Counted from the stretch's first letter, positions 23,391 through 32,046 are shown. The stretch is 34,496 nt of DNA from Elusimicrobiota bacterium (GCA_003153935.1 PMCA01000011.1:1-34496); one strand, 5' to 3'. Notes: generated from the letters alone by a model not told the origin. Made by a program: numbers and translations.

Positions 23391-23558
23391 ATGAAACAGA
23401 AAAATTTGCGTCAGGCAGCGGTCCTGAGCAATTCCAGCTGGTCTTTACTGGCAGGCTTGCTGTGGAAGGCTCACGACAACATGCTCCAGTCCAAGCCGGT
23501 GGAGAAATGTTTAGCGGACAAACTGGTTGACCAGTTAAGGGAAAGCGCGTTACTTTAG
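23391..23558 (+). CDS. Small 55-residue protein of unknown function
   Basis: An ATG behind an excellent ribosome site (GGGGGGAGGAGAAAGGAA) opens a 55-codon frame ending with TAG at 23556-23558. The protein starts MKQKNLRQAAVLSNSSWSLL and continues AGLLWKAHDN, with one Cys (C40) and a helical, amphipathic C-terminus (KLVDQLRESALL). There is no signal peptide. It is convergent with the YgiQ gene, sharing 4 nt at the ends. The strong ribosome site is the main reason to call it real; codon use looks normal. No family recognised. Confidence 0.6.
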   Translation: MKQKNLRQAAVLSNSSWSLLAGLLWKAHDNMLQSKPVEKCLADKLVDQLRESALL

Positions 23559-25237
23559 CAGGTGATTATCCGTTTTTGTTGTTCCTTTTGCCCTAATTCT
23601 TTCTCGACATAGATCTTATGGCCGTTGAACGGATCCAGGCCGGTGTAATACATCAAGGCGGAGTAAGTGGAAGGCAACGGCGTAAAAACCTGGACCTGTT
23701 CCGGATCAACCCTAAGCTCGCGACGGGCAAAGGTTTTCATTTTTCTCATATCCGCCAATTCGCAACCGGGATGCGCGGCGATCAAATAATAGGTCAGGAA
23801 CTGCTTCTTCCCGGCGGCTTTATTAAGGCGGTCAAATTCCTTTTTAAATGTTTTTAAATAATCGGATCCCGGTTTACCCATCAGTTTCAGGACTTTATCC
23901 TCAGTATGCTCAGGGGCGATCTTCAACTGCCCGGAAACATGCTCGTTCACTATCTCCTGCAAATAAGCCTCTCCATATTCCTTATCTTCCAAAACCAGGT
24001 CATACCTGATGCCCGACGCGACAAAAACCTTCTTTACACCTGGCACACGACTGATCTTTTTCAGCAAGTTAATCTGGCTGTGGTGGTTCGCAGGTAGTTG
24101 CCGGCATTTTTTCGGGAACAGGCATCTTTTATCCTTGCAGGAGCCTGTTTTCATTTTTTTCAGGCATTCCATATCGTACATGTTCGCGGTCGGGCCGCCT
24201 ACATCCAGTATATAGCCCCTGAACCCGGGAAGTTTGGTGATAGCGGTGGCTTCCTTAATAATAGAACCGGCGCTGCGGGAGATGACGGTGGTGCCCTGGT
24301 GCACAGAAATGGAACAGAAATTACATTCGCCGTAACAGCCGCGGTGTGTCATGAGGGAGAACTTGATGGTTTCCTGGGCCTTGACCGCTCCCTGCGCCTG
24401 GTAATAGGGATGAACCCCCCTTTCAAAACCCAGGTTGAAGATACTATCCAATTCGTCCGGTAAAAGATTGGTAGCCGGAGGATTGTGTATGAGATAACGG
24501 CTATCCTGCAGCTGGCATAATCCCTGCGCGGTCAGCGGGTCGTTATTCTGGTAGAACTGGTTGAACATTTCTATGAACTTGTTCTTATCATTGGCCGTTT
24601 CAGAGTATGAAGGCAGGTGCAAATATCCCGGTTTTGGCGTGCTGGCGGCGTAACAGATACCCCGAACACCGGTAAAGTCCTCTCCCAGCTTTATTTTGCG
24701 CGCCAGCTCGGTCAGGCTTTTCTCGGCCATACCGTAAACCAGGATGTCGGCTTTGGCGTCAAAAAGGATGGAACGCCTGACTTTATCGTCCCAGTAGTCA
24801 TAATGGGCGATGCGTCGCAGGCTGGCTTCAATGCCGCCCAGCACCAAAGGTTTAGTGTCTTTAAAATAGCGACGGATAAGGTTGGCGTAAGCGATAGTGG
24901 CGCGGTCGGGCCGTTTATTATTTTCCCCGCCTGGGGTCAGGTCATCCCGGCGGCGCCTTTTTTTGGCGGCGGTAAAGTTGGCTACCAGGGAATCAAGAGA
25001 ACCTGCGGTAATACCCCAGAACAGTTCCGGTTCCCCTAACCGCGTAATATCGGTATCTGAATTCACATCCGGTTGGGCGATCACCCCCACTCGGTAGCCC
25101 TGGCTGGCCAGCAGATTACCGATAACCGCCACGCCAATATAGGGGCTGTCAATATAAGTATCGCCGGTGACAAGGATGACGTCCAGCTTGTCCCAGCCAA
25201 ATTTTTGGAGTTCTTCGGCCGTGGTGGGCAAAAACAT
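23555..25237 (-). CDS. YgiQ family radical SAM protein
   Basis: A 560-residue YgiQ-type protein. The N-terminal DVILVTGDTYIDSPYIGVAVIG matches the UPF0313 start. A radical SAM core follows with CYGECNFC (Cys 301/305/308) that would bind a 4Fe-4S cluster, then GGPTANMY and KIAPEH. A Cys-rich segment (about 378-391, CKDKRCLFPKKC) may bind another metal. The family is widespread in anaerobes and its reaction is unknown. Compared with E. coli YgiQ it has a shorter C-terminus. It lies 8 nt after the KDPG aldolase gene as the last gene of the operon. Confidence 0.93.
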   Translation of the reverse strand: MFLPTTAEELQKFGWDKLDVILVTGDTYIDSPYIGVAVIGNLLASQGYRVGVIAQPDVNSDTDITRLGEPELFWGITAGSLDSLVANFTAAKKRRRRDDLTPGGENNKRPDRATIAYANLIRRYFKDTKPLVLGGIEASLRRIAHYDYWDDKVRRSILFDAKADILVYGMAEKSLTELARKIKLGEDFTGVRGICYAASTPKPGYLHLPSYSETANDKNKFIEMFNQFYQNNDPLTAQGLCQLQDSRYLIHNPPATNLLPDELDSIFNLGFERGVHPYYQAQGAVKAQETIKFSLMTHRGCYGECNFCSISVHQGTTVISRSAGSIIKEATAITKLPGFRGYILDVGGPTANMYDMECLKKMKTGSCKDKRCLFPKKCRQLPANHHSQINLLKKISRVPGVKKVFVASGIRYDLVLEDKEYGEAYLQEIVNEHVSGQLKIAPEHTEDKVLKLMGKPGSDYLKTFKKEFDRLNKAAGKKQFLTYYLIAAHPGCELADMRKMKTFARRELRVDPEQVQVFTPLPSTYSALMYYTGLDPFNGHKIYVEKELGQKEQQKRIITC

Positions 25238-25245
25238 GGGTGAGG

Positions 25246-25872
25246 TTATTCCAGTGGGATCTGTTTTATGTACTTCTTGATCTGGTTGCCGATACTTTCA
25301 AAGTCCCGCGTCTGCAGCCATTCCTGCTTGAAGACGCTGGCGCCGAAAGTGATGGCGTTGGCGCCGTTATAAAAATAGGATCTCATATTATCTGGAGTTA
25401 CTCCGCCGCAAGCTAAAAGTTCTATGTCCTTGAAGGGGCCTTTAATTTCCCGGAAATACTCCGGTCCTACGGTGCGGGCCGGGAAAACCTTGACCATAGT
25501 GGCGCCGGCCCGCCAGGCGTTGTAGATCTCTTGCGGCGTCAAAGCTCCGGGAAACACAGGTATCTTATTTTGCAGGCAATATTTCACTACTTCCGGCACC
25601 AGGGTCGGCAGTACGGCGAATGACGCCCCGGCGGCCTGCGCGGTCTGCATACTGTCAATATCCATGACCGTGCCCGCGCCTATGGTCATCCTGTTCGCGG
25701 CTACTTTTTTGGCCCGGGCGATCAGCCCCAGGGCGTTTTCCGAATTCATGGTGATCTCCAATGTTTCCAGACCCGATTCGTAGGCGGTTTCCACCAGGGG
25801 TTCGATCAGGTCCAGGCTGATACCGCGTAAAATGCCTATTACCGGTAATTTTTTAAACTTGGCAATATCCAT
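25246..25872 (-). CDS. eda: KDPG/KHG aldolase (2-dehydro-3-deoxyphosphogluconate aldolase)
   Basis: A 208-residue class I aldolase that splits 2-keto-3-deoxy-6-phosphogluconate into pyruvate and glyceraldehyde 3-phosphate, or acts on related keto acids. The Schiff-base Lys is in MVKVFPA (K128), the proton-relay Glu in LETLEITM (E39), and GAGTV, FPGALTP and CGGVTPDN are the phosphate and loop motifs. Its ATG follows directly after the stop codon of the upstream aldolase gene (no gap). With an aldolase of another fold next door, a role in a 2-keto-3-deoxy acid pathway other than Entner-Doudoroff is possible, since no edd is visible here. Confidence 0.9.
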   Translation of the reverse strand: MDIAKFKKLPVIGILRGISLDLIEPLVETAYESGLETLEITMNSENALGLIARAKKVAANRMTIGAGTVMDIDSMQTAQAAGASFAVLPTLVPEVVKYCLQNKIPVFPGALTPQEIYNAWRAGATMVKVFPARTVGPEYFREIKGPFKDIELLACGGVTPDNMRSYFYNGANAITFGASVFKQEWLQTRDFESIGNQIKKYIKQIPLE

Positions 25873-26823
25873 TTAATCCTCGTCAGTCCCCACCAGGCTC
25901 TCGTAAAATTCCCGGTAGTTCTCTTTTTTGTCGCCATTGCGCAGAGCCATGGCAGCGCGCGGGTGCTCATCCAGTATGCCGGTGATCATATAAGGAATAA
26001 TGTAGCCCCACTCTATTTTATCCCGTAAGGGAATGAATTCCGTGGAGATCAGGTCCAGTATCGGCCGGATATCATATTTAGGATTCTTCAGGAAACCCAT
26101 GATCAGCTCCAGCGGGCAATTGCCAGCCGCCCGGCCCAATCCGTAAATCGTACCGTCCACATAATTAGCGTCGTGGATTATAGCTTCTATAGTATTGCCA
26201 AAGCCCAACTGCTGATTGTTATGGGCATGTATTCCTATTTCTTTGGTCTTAACTATGCTCTTAGCTTTCTTAATGAGGAATTCGGTGGTCTCCTGGTACA
26301 GCGCGCCGTTGCTATCTACAATATAGATAACATTGGCCTTGCACTCTTTTTCCAGCTGGGTCAGCGCTTCGGTCAGCTCGTTATCCAGAGCCCGGGAAAT
26401 AGCCATGATATTGACCGTGGTCTCATAGCCTTTGTCAGCCAGGTGATTCACCATGTAGATGGCTTTATCTATATCCTTTACGTAAGAGGCTACTCTAACC
26501 ATGGCGACAGGACTTTCCTTCCGCGGCTTAATGTCCTCCAGTTCCACGCGGTCCACGTCCACCATAACGGAGATCTTGGTATTTGAATCAATACCGTCGA
26601 TCACTTTGCGGATATCATCGTCTTCGCAGAATTTCCAGATGCCATATTCCTTCGGATCGAATAATCTTTTGGAATTCTTGTACCCTATTTCCATATAGTC
26701 GACATTGGCTTCGGACAGTGCCTTATACACGGCGCGCACAAAACGGTGGTCGAAATCGTGGTTATTGATCAATCCCCCATCCCTGATGGTGCAATCCAAT
26801 ACTTTGATCTTCTCGCGAAACAT
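25873..26823 (-). CDS. DRE-TIM aldolase (HMGL-like, 4-hydroxy-2-oxovalerate aldolase type)
   Basis: A 316-residue TIM-barrel metal-dependent aldolase or lyase. The DRE-type motif is LDCTIRDGGL (residues 9-18). The divalent-metal His pair is IHAHNNQQLGFGNT, followed by GTIYGLGRAAGNCPLE. It lacks the C-terminal domain of isopropylmalate synthases. Relatives include 4-hydroxy-2-oxovalerate aldolase and aldolase-domain proteins of sugar or surface-polymer gene clusters. Substrate not known. It lies 23 nt downstream of the ABC permease gene; no terminator intervenes. Confidence 0.85.
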   Translation of the reverse strand: MFREKIKVLDCTIRDGGLINNHDFDHRFVRAVYKALSEANVDYMEIGYKNSKRLFDPKEYGIWKFCEDDDIRKVIDGIDSNTKISVMVDVDRVELEDIKPRKESPVAMVRVASYVKDIDKAIYMVNHLADKGYETTVNIMAISRALDNELTEALTQLEKECKANVIYIVDSNGALYQETTEFLIKKAKSIVKTKEIGIHAHNNQQLGFGNTIEAIIHDANYVDGTIYGLGRAAGNCPLELIMGFLKNPKYDIRPILDLISTEFIPLRDKIEWGYIIPYMITGILDEHPRAAMALRNGDKKENYREFYESLVGTDED

Positions 26824-26846
26824 GCGATCTCCTTTTGCTTTTTTTA

Positions 26847-27614
26847 TTATTTAATCATGCGTTTCTTCATGCGCCAGACGGCCCAGTAGAAGAGCCCGAT
26901 ACTGGGAATTATCAGGAACAATATATTGGTCACCGGCCGAGCCGGCACTGTGCCCATGACCAATGCCCGGGACAGCTCCACCGCGTGGGTCAGCGGGAAA
27001 ACCCCGGATAACCCCTGCACCCATCCTGGAAATTGGCTCAAAGGGAAAAATATACCGCAGAAGAAGAACATCGGTGTGATAACCAACTCCAGGAAATAAC
27101 TGAAATAATCAAAATTCGGGGCCATAGCCGTGATCAGCATGGCGAAACTGGCGAAATGGAAGCCCACCAGGAAAATAAGCACCGGAATTAACAAGGACCA
27201 CCAGGAATGCACCAGGCCAAAAGCGGCTACCACGATAAACATCATCAAGCCGCTGAGCATGGCTTTAGTGGCGCCCCAGACAACATCCCCGGCGACTACG
27301 TCCTCGATATTGACCGGGGTCACGATGATGGCGTCATAGGTCCTCAGGTGGATCATCTTCAGGAAGCTCTCAAAGGTGCATTCATAGACCGCGGCAAACA
27401 TGGCGGACGAAACAATAATGCCTGGAGCCAGGAATTGGACGTAGGACATTCCCTCTATCTTGTTGCCCAGGAAAGCGCCCAGGCCGAAACCCATAGCCAC
27501 CAGGTATAATATAGGATCGCCCAGGTTGCCAACCAGGTTCACGTAAAAGAATTTCAAGAAGGAAATATAGTTCCTATACCAGACTTTAATCCAGCGCTGC
27601 GATACCTTAATCAA
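26847..27614 (-). CDS. ABC-2 type exporter permease
   Basis: A 255-residue integral membrane protein with six predicted helices and the ABC-2 family pattern, including GNLGDPILYLVAMGFGLG, and the FFFCGIFFPLSQFPGWVQ segment before the last helices. It looks like the NodJ/DrrB-type permease. The start is TTG at 27612-27614, inside the end of the ATPase gene (8-nt overlap); the GGGAGGG site 6 nt upstream fits that start and no ATG gives the same N-terminus. The likely cargo is a lipid-linked or polyketide-like molecule; nothing in the sequence settles it. Confidence 0.9.
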   Translation of the reverse strand: MIKVSQRWIKVWYRNYISFLKFFYVNLVGNLGDPILYLVAMGFGLGAFLGNKIEGMSYVQFLAPGIIVSSAMFAAVYECTFESFLKMIHLRTYDAIIVTPVNIEDVVAGDVVWGATKAMLSGLMMFIVVAAFGLVHSWWSLLIPVLIFLVGFHFASFAMLITAMAPNFDYFSYFLELVITPMFFFCGIFFPLSQFPGWVQGLSGVFPLTHAVELSRALVMGTVPARPVTNILFLIIPSIGLFYWAVWRMKKRMIK

Positions 27615-28521
27615 CGAGATCCCTCCCGGTAAGTTTCAGGAAAACATCTTCCAGCGTCGCCGGTCGGCGCAGTATATGTTTGTATCCCTTGTCAGTGAGG
27701 TGGCTAAGCAACGGCCGGCAGTCCTGGCAGTAAAGATAACATTTTTGGCTGGTCTCTTCCAGGGTTACCAGGAACCCGGCGGCATCTTTTTTGAGTTTAT
27801 CCGCCGTCGTATCCAGGAGCATGACTTCCACCACTTCCTCGCCGATGTGTTCCCGGATCAGGTCCTTGGGCTTGCCCACCACCATTATCTTGCCTTTATC
27901 CATCACTGCCACACGGTCGCATAATTCCGTGGCTTCGTCCATGTAATGAGTAGTGATGATCATGCTGACATTCTGGCTCTTGAGTTCGCGCAGTCTATCC
28001 CAGATAAGATGCCGCGCCTGCGGGTCGAGGCCCACGGTCGGCTCGTCAAGGATGAGCAATTTAGGGTCATTGATGAGCCCGCGGGCGATCATAAGCCTGC
28101 GCTTCATGCCGGAAGAAAGCTCGGTAATTTTTACTTTTTCTTTTTCGGTTAATTGGACAAAAGCCAGCAGTTCCTTGGCCTTCACCCGGGCAATGCCATG
28201 TGGTATGTTGAAATAATTGGCGTACATGGTGAGGTTGGTAAAGACATTCAGGTCCTCATCCAGGTTGTTATCCTGCGGGACCACGCCTAGGTCGGCCTTG
28301 ACCATTTCCGGATGAATGCTGGGATCTTTGTCCAGCACCAGCAATTCGCCGCCGGTCCGCGGCACAAAACAATAAATCATCTTCATGGTCGTAGTTTTGC
28401 CGGCGCCATTGGGGCCGATAAAGCCGAAACATTCCTTTTCCTGCACGGCGAAGTCAATACCGTTGACCGCGACGGTATCTTTATATTTTTTGGTTAAATT
28501 TTTGGCTGTTACGGGTAGCAC
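27607..28521 (-). CDS. ABC transporter ATP-binding protein (NodI-like)
   Basis: A 304-residue ATPase that powers the adjacent permease. Walker A GPNGAGKT (36-43), signature LSSGMK (135-140), Walker B LLILDEP, and the H-loop IITTHYMDE. The C-terminal 90 residues (EEVVEVMLLD...YKHILRRPATLEDVFLKLTGRDL) form the regulatory domain seen in NodI and DrrA. The start is GTG at 28519-28521, two bases after the stop of the transferase gene, so translation is probably coupled. One member of the six-gene operon. Confidence 0.93.
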   Translation of the reverse strand: MLPVTAKNLTKKYKDTVAVNGIDFAVQEKECFGFIGPNGAGKTTTMKMIYCFVPRTGGELLVLDKDPSIHPEMVKADLGVVPQDNNLDEDLNVFTNLTMYANYFNIPHGIARVKAKELLAFVQLTEKEKVKITELSSGMKRRLMIARGLINDPKLLILDEPTVGLDPQARHLIWDRLRELKSQNVSMIITTHYMDEATELCDRVAVMDKGKIMVVGKPKDLIREHIGEEVVEVMLLDTTADKLKKDAAGFLVTLEETSQKCYLYCQDCRPLLSHLTDKGYKHILRRPATLEDVFLKLTGRDLVD

Positions 28522-28523
28522 GG

Positions 28524-29447
28524 TTATTTCAGGCCTCCGCCGAAGTTAATATAGTATTTGTCCACCAGGAACGCTGGGTTATATGAGAGCTTGGCGGCGC
28601 GCAGCCCGGTCTCGCCCAGATCCTCTTCCCGATTGAGATAAGCGACGTCGGCCCATTCGTTGATAACGTATTCGTTGTTGATCACGGAAGGCAAGCCGGG
28701 ATAATCGGGGTCCGCTTTTTCAAAATGAACCACGGCGGTATTCTTGTTAAGCCTTTCACCCAGGCTGAAAGCCACCACCTCTTTATCGATAACTATCACT
28801 CCGCCCTGCAGTTCCAGCGCTTTAAAGTTGGCTAGAGCGTCGCGGCAGGCCTCTGTCTCGCTTTTCAACGACAAGGAGCATTCCCAATGGTCGCAATGAG
28901 CGTGGTACCATTTCTCTAATAATAAGTGGCAGCCGTCCAGGTGCTTGGACTCCAGCTTATTGTAGGTGTAAGCATGCTCTTTCTTGAACCGCTTGATGTG
29001 GTTGCGTTTACCGTCGTATTTCTTGCCGCGCAAACTGATAAGATCGCTGGTCTTGTAGACATAATCGCTGGCGTCACGGTCCATCGTTATTTCCGCGGTA
29101 GGATAATAGAGCTTGAAAATCTCCAGCTGGTCCTGGGGGAACAGCCCAAAAACGACATCCTCCCAGTCCCTTTTAGCCAGGTTCAGGCAGGAATCGATCG
29201 AGGCTTTCAACAGCTGCCCGCCAACGAAAGGCGGGAAGATCCTCCTGCCGTGATAGTCCACCATCTGTATGCAGACATTTTCATAAAGCAGGGAGATCTT
29301 AATCTGCAGTATTTTGCGCCAGATATAAAGATTGGCGAAAGTAAACTCGCTGATCTCCGGCTGCATCAGTTTAAAATAATCGTCAAAAAGCTTCTTGTCT
29401 TTTAATTCGATCTCGCGAAATTGCGGAAAAACCGGTATCGGTTCCAT
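28524..29447 (-). CDS. Phosphatidylglycerol lysyltransferase-like acyltransferase (DUF2156)
   Basis: A 307-residue protein of the DUF2156 group, made of two GNAT-like folds. Family motifs include SEFTFANLYIWR, the substrate-side KRNHIKRFKK, ELQGGVIVIDKEVVAFSLGE, VHFEKADPDYPGLPSVINNE and GLRAAKLSYNP. MprF-type relatives move an amino acid from aminoacyl-tRNA to a lipid. This soluble form has no membrane domain, so the acceptor is unknown. The start is ATG at 29445-29447 with AAGGAGG; a longer TTG start is less likely. First gene of the ABC-aldolase operon, with a promoter just upstream. Confidence 0.85.
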   Translation of the reverse strand: MEPIPVFPQFREIELKDKKLFDDYFKLMQPEISEFTFANLYIWRKILQIKISLLYENVCIQMVDYHGRRIFPPFVGGQLLKASIDSCLNLAKRDWEDVVFGLFPQDQLEIFKLYYPTAEITMDRDASDYVYKTSDLISLRGKKYDGKRNHIKRFKKEHAYTYNKLESKHLDGCHLLLEKWYHAHCDHWECSLSLKSETEACRDALANFKALELQGGVIVIDKEVVAFSLGERLNKNTAVVHFEKADPDYPGLPSVINNEYVINEWADVAYLNREEDLGETGLRAAKLSYNPAFLVDKYYINFGGGLK

Positions 29448-29496
29448 AAAACGCCTCCTTAAAACATCCTGCGCCTGTGAAAGTTGCAAAAGTATG

Positions 29497-29525
29497 TTGA
29501 AATTGTACCCTAATTATGCTAAAAA
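29497..29525 (+). promoter_or_regulatory. Promoter of the AAA ATPase gene, giving a leaderless mRNA
   Basis: TTGAAA (29497-29502), a 17-bp spacer and TAAAAA (29520-29525). The expected start point, six or seven bases on, coincides with the ATG at 29532, and no ribosome site is seen in front of it. Confidence 0.5.
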
Positions 29526-29530
29526 TGCAA
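29502..29530 (-). promoter_or_regulatory. Promoter of the six-gene ABC-aldolase operon
   Basis: On the minus strand TTGCAT (29525-29530), a 17-bp spacer and TACAAT (29502-29507). It almost exactly overlaps the plus-strand promoter in opposite orientation, so the two should exclude each other. Confidence 0.65.
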
Positions 29531-29531
29531 T

Positions 29532-30632
29532 ATGATAAAACCTAATCCTTTTACGCCTCAATCCGGCTGGGAACCGAAGATATTCGGCGGTCGGCTGGAA
29601 CAAGTAGAGCACTTCGAAAAGACCCTGGCCGAAGCTGCCGCTACCCGCGCCAATCATATGGTAATTATCGGCCAATGGGGTATCGGTAAGACCACCCTGC
29701 TCAAGCAGTTCAAGAAAATAGCCCAGGCTAACGGCTATCCGGCCAGTTACTGCCCGATCAGCCAGGTCAAGGAACACTCTTCCGTCTCCAGCGCCATTAA
29801 CCTTATCTCCCAGGAGATAGTTAACGGACTGCCCCAACCGATCAAAGAACCCGGGCAGATTAAGCAAAAATTACAGCCGCAGGTGCAGTTCACCCGGTTC
29901 CTGCAGGAGCTCTGGCCCCAGTTAAAAGCCAAAGTGGCGGTCGTTTTGCTGGATGATGTGCAGAACCTGGCCACTGTTTCCAGCATCATCGACATGCTGC
30001 GAGCGGTCCTGAGCAAGGAAGAAATTATCAATGATACCCGTTTTCTGTTCGTCCTGGCCTCGACTACCGAGGGCTGGGACAATTTTGTCAATAAACACGA
30101 TCCGGTCGGCCGCTTTTTCCGCCGGCGGGAAATGATCGGCAAATTAACTTATCCGGAAACCGAGGCGGTCATCGCCAGTACCCTGGAAAAATCCGGAGTG
30201 GTCTTTGATCCCCGGGTGGTCGCGGAGATCTTCCGCTATACGCAGGGTCATCCTTATGAACTGCAGTTATTGGCTAGCCATCTATTCGAAGCCCAGCTGG
30301 AAGGCCGCGTCGGCCTGACCGAATGGGTACCGGCGTTCCGCAATACCCTGAGGGAACTGGGCAAAGATTACTTTGAAAGCCTGGCGGAAAGAGCCAGTGA
30401 CAGGGAAAAAGAGGTATTATTAGTATTGGCTGAAGCAAGGGGACCTTTAGCGCAGGGAGAGATCAGAAGGATAATGATCGTGGAAAAACATGCTAAGAAT
30501 TTCCCGGTGGCTAACATCAAAAACTTTCTTTATCGCCTGCAAAACAAAGGACTAATAAGACGCCTGGACGACGGCACTTTCCAGATATTAGACCCGATCT
30601 TCGGAGAATACATCCTCAGCAGCGCTCAATAA
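29532..30632 (+). CDS. Orc1/Cdc6-like AAA ATPase with C-terminal winged helix
   Basis: A 366-residue ATPase. Walker A is GQWGIGKT (47-54) and Walker B is AVVLLDDVQNL (136-146). A sensor region follows (FLFVLASTTEG), and an arginine-containing FRRRE. The C-terminal 70 residues read REKEVLLVLAEARGPLAQGEIRR and FLYRLQNKGLIRRLDDGTFQI, a winged helix. The layout is that of archaeal Orc1/Cdc6-like and STAND-type ATPases found in prokaryotic accessory regions. Its 3' end overlaps the convergent DUF4921 gene by 7 nt. DNA binding is likely; the biological role is unknown. Confidence 0.83.
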   Translation: MIKPNPFTPQSGWEPKIFGGRLEQVEHFEKTLAEAAATRANHMVIIGQWGIGKTTLLKQFKKIAQANGYPASYCPISQVKEHSSVSSAINLISQEIVNGLPQPIKEPGQIKQKLQPQVQFTRFLQELWPQLKAKVAVVLLDDVQNLATVSSIIDMLRAVLSKEEIINDTRFLFVLASTTEGWDNFVNKHDPVGRFFRRREMIGKLTYPETEAVIASTLEKSGVVFDPRVVAEIFRYTQGHPYELQLLASHLFEAQLEGRVGLTEWVPAFRNTLRELGKDYFESLAERASDREKEVLLVLAEARGPLAQGEIRRIMIVEKHAKNFPVANIKNFLYRLQNKGLIRRLDDGTFQILDPIFGEYILSSAQ

Positions 30633-31963
30633 CCCTGTCGCACCGCCGGATTATATTTTAAACTGTTCGGAATGCACGGACATTCGAAAGCAATGTTGAA
30701 CTTGGCGATCTTGCCTTGGTTCTTCAATTCAAACAGCCGCGGCACCATTTTATCCCGCAAACTGATCGGATCAATCGTATTAATGTAGATCTTGGTACCT
30801 CCTTCGAACCCGGCTGGTGTGTTCACCCGCCACTTTATCAAAATATGCCAGGGCATGGCAAAATCAGCATCTAAAGGTTTATAATACCATTCTTCGTTGC
30901 AGGGGATACGCGAACCCATGGCCGCGTGGCAACCGTGGACGATATCGCTGAACCCGCGCACTTCATCATCGCTCAACTCCCAAATATTGGAAAATTGGCT
31001 CTTGGAATAGACCGCGATGGTCGGATAACGGTGACCAAAGTCGGCAAAAGCCACCGCGTAATCGTTCTCCGCGAAGACCAGGTTCTGGTAACCGGCGTAA
31101 TTAGCCGCCAGTTCGTTATAAATATTGGCGTTACTGCGGACCAGTTCGCTTTCCTGTTCAATGGAGGTGCCCCATTCGTCGATAGCCACCAGCTGTTTAT
31201 GCAGATGGTCGAAGCTGGCGCCCGCGCTGGAGAGCCAGTTCTGGAAAACACTGATATAACGCACGTAACGATTGTTCTGGTGAATGGACTTGATGGCTTC
31301 AATAGTGAATTTTATGTATAGGAAGTGCTCTTCCGGGGTCAGTTCGCCGGAGGAACAGAGCTGTGAATCGAATTCCGCGTTCTCGCTGTAATGCTTGTTG
31401 GCGACCACCAGCTCGTGACTGCCGCCGAAAAAGGCGTCAGCCAGGACCAGCTTCTCATCGCGGGTGAATTTATTCGGGTCCTTGCCGAGTAAGGTGATCT
31501 TCATATCAATGATCTTGAATATATGGTTCTGTCCCTCCTGCGTGGACAGGTAGGAGTTCTTCCAGTTGACCATGTCCGGCGGCAGGAAATATGAATAGTT
31601 CTTCACCCAGTAGTCATAGGACACTATCTCAAACAGATTAGGAATGCGCCGCAGCAACGGGACGGTCTTACTCAAGTCCGTAGCTGGGACATTATAAAGG
31701 ATCTTGTAGTTATCCCCTTCTTTTACCAAACGGGATTTTTCCGGCGGAGTGTTCAGATAGTTGGTGGCGCAGAAATTGCAATAGTCCTCGGGTGTGTGCT
31801 TTTCTACTTTTTTGGCGTTCTTCGGTATCTCATTGGTTATGGGTTTACCAGCCCGGCCGGGAACCGTCCATACCTCTATCCCGGTGAAGGGATTGAGCTG
31901 TTTTATGGTGCCGTCCGGCATCTTGTCTATGTATTTTCCGGTTACAGGTCTGCCATCTGACAT
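30626..31963 (-). CDS. DUF4921 family GalT/HIT-like protein
   Basis: A 445-residue protein of the DUF4921 family, related to galactose-1-phosphate uridylyltransferases in the HIT superfamily. The N-terminus DGTIKQLNPFTGIEVWTVPG is typical. Key parts are the Cys pair YCNFC (C62, C65), which may bind zinc, and ASFDHLHKQL (H253, H255), the equivalent of the GalT active-site motif HPHxQ, with one His replaced by Asp-His-Leu-His. This would make it a nucleotide transferase or pyrophosphorylase on a sugar phosphate; the substrate is unknown. It has its own promoter. ATG follows GAAGGAG. Confidence 0.78.
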   Translation of the reverse strand: MSDGRPVTGKYIDKMPDGTIKQLNPFTGIEVWTVPGRAGKPITNEIPKNAKKVEKHTPEDYCNFCATNYLNTPPEKSRLVKEGDNYKILYNVPATDLSKTVPLLRRIPNLFEIVSYDYWVKNYSYFLPPDMVNWKNSYLSTQEGQNHIFKIIDMKITLLGKDPNKFTRDEKLVLADAFFGGSHELVVANKHYSENAEFDSQLCSSGELTPEEHFLYIKFTIEAIKSIHQNNRYVRYISVFQNWLSSAGASFDHLHKQLVAIDEWGTSIEQESELVRSNANIYNELAANYAGYQNLVFAENDYAVAFADFGHRYPTIAVYSKSQFSNIWELSDDEVRGFSDIVHGCHAAMGSRIPCNEEWYYKPLDADFAMPWHILIKWRVNTPAGFEGGTKIYINTIDPISLRDKMVPRLFELKNQGKIAKFNIAFECPCIPNSLKYNPAVRQGY

Positions 31964-32004
31964 GCTTGCTCCTTCTGGCCAATAGTTAGAATAATGACAA
32001 GTTC

Positions 32005-32033
32005 ATTCTACTTAAATTAGGGGTATATTTCAA
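32005..32033 (-). promoter_or_regulatory. Promoter of the DUF4921 gene
   Basis: On the minus strand TTGAAA (32028-32033), a 17-bp spacer and TAGAAT (32005-32010), about 40 bp upstream of the ATG. The spacer shares the ACCC(C)TAATT core with the AAA ATPase promoter at 29497-29525. Confidence 0.7.
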
Positions 32034-32046
32034 CTAAAAAGTGATA

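Noticed and set aside
29448-29489. TTG-start extension of the DUF2156 transferase
   Set aside because: The ATG at 29445-29447 has an ideal AAGGAGG site and the extension covers promoter sequence.
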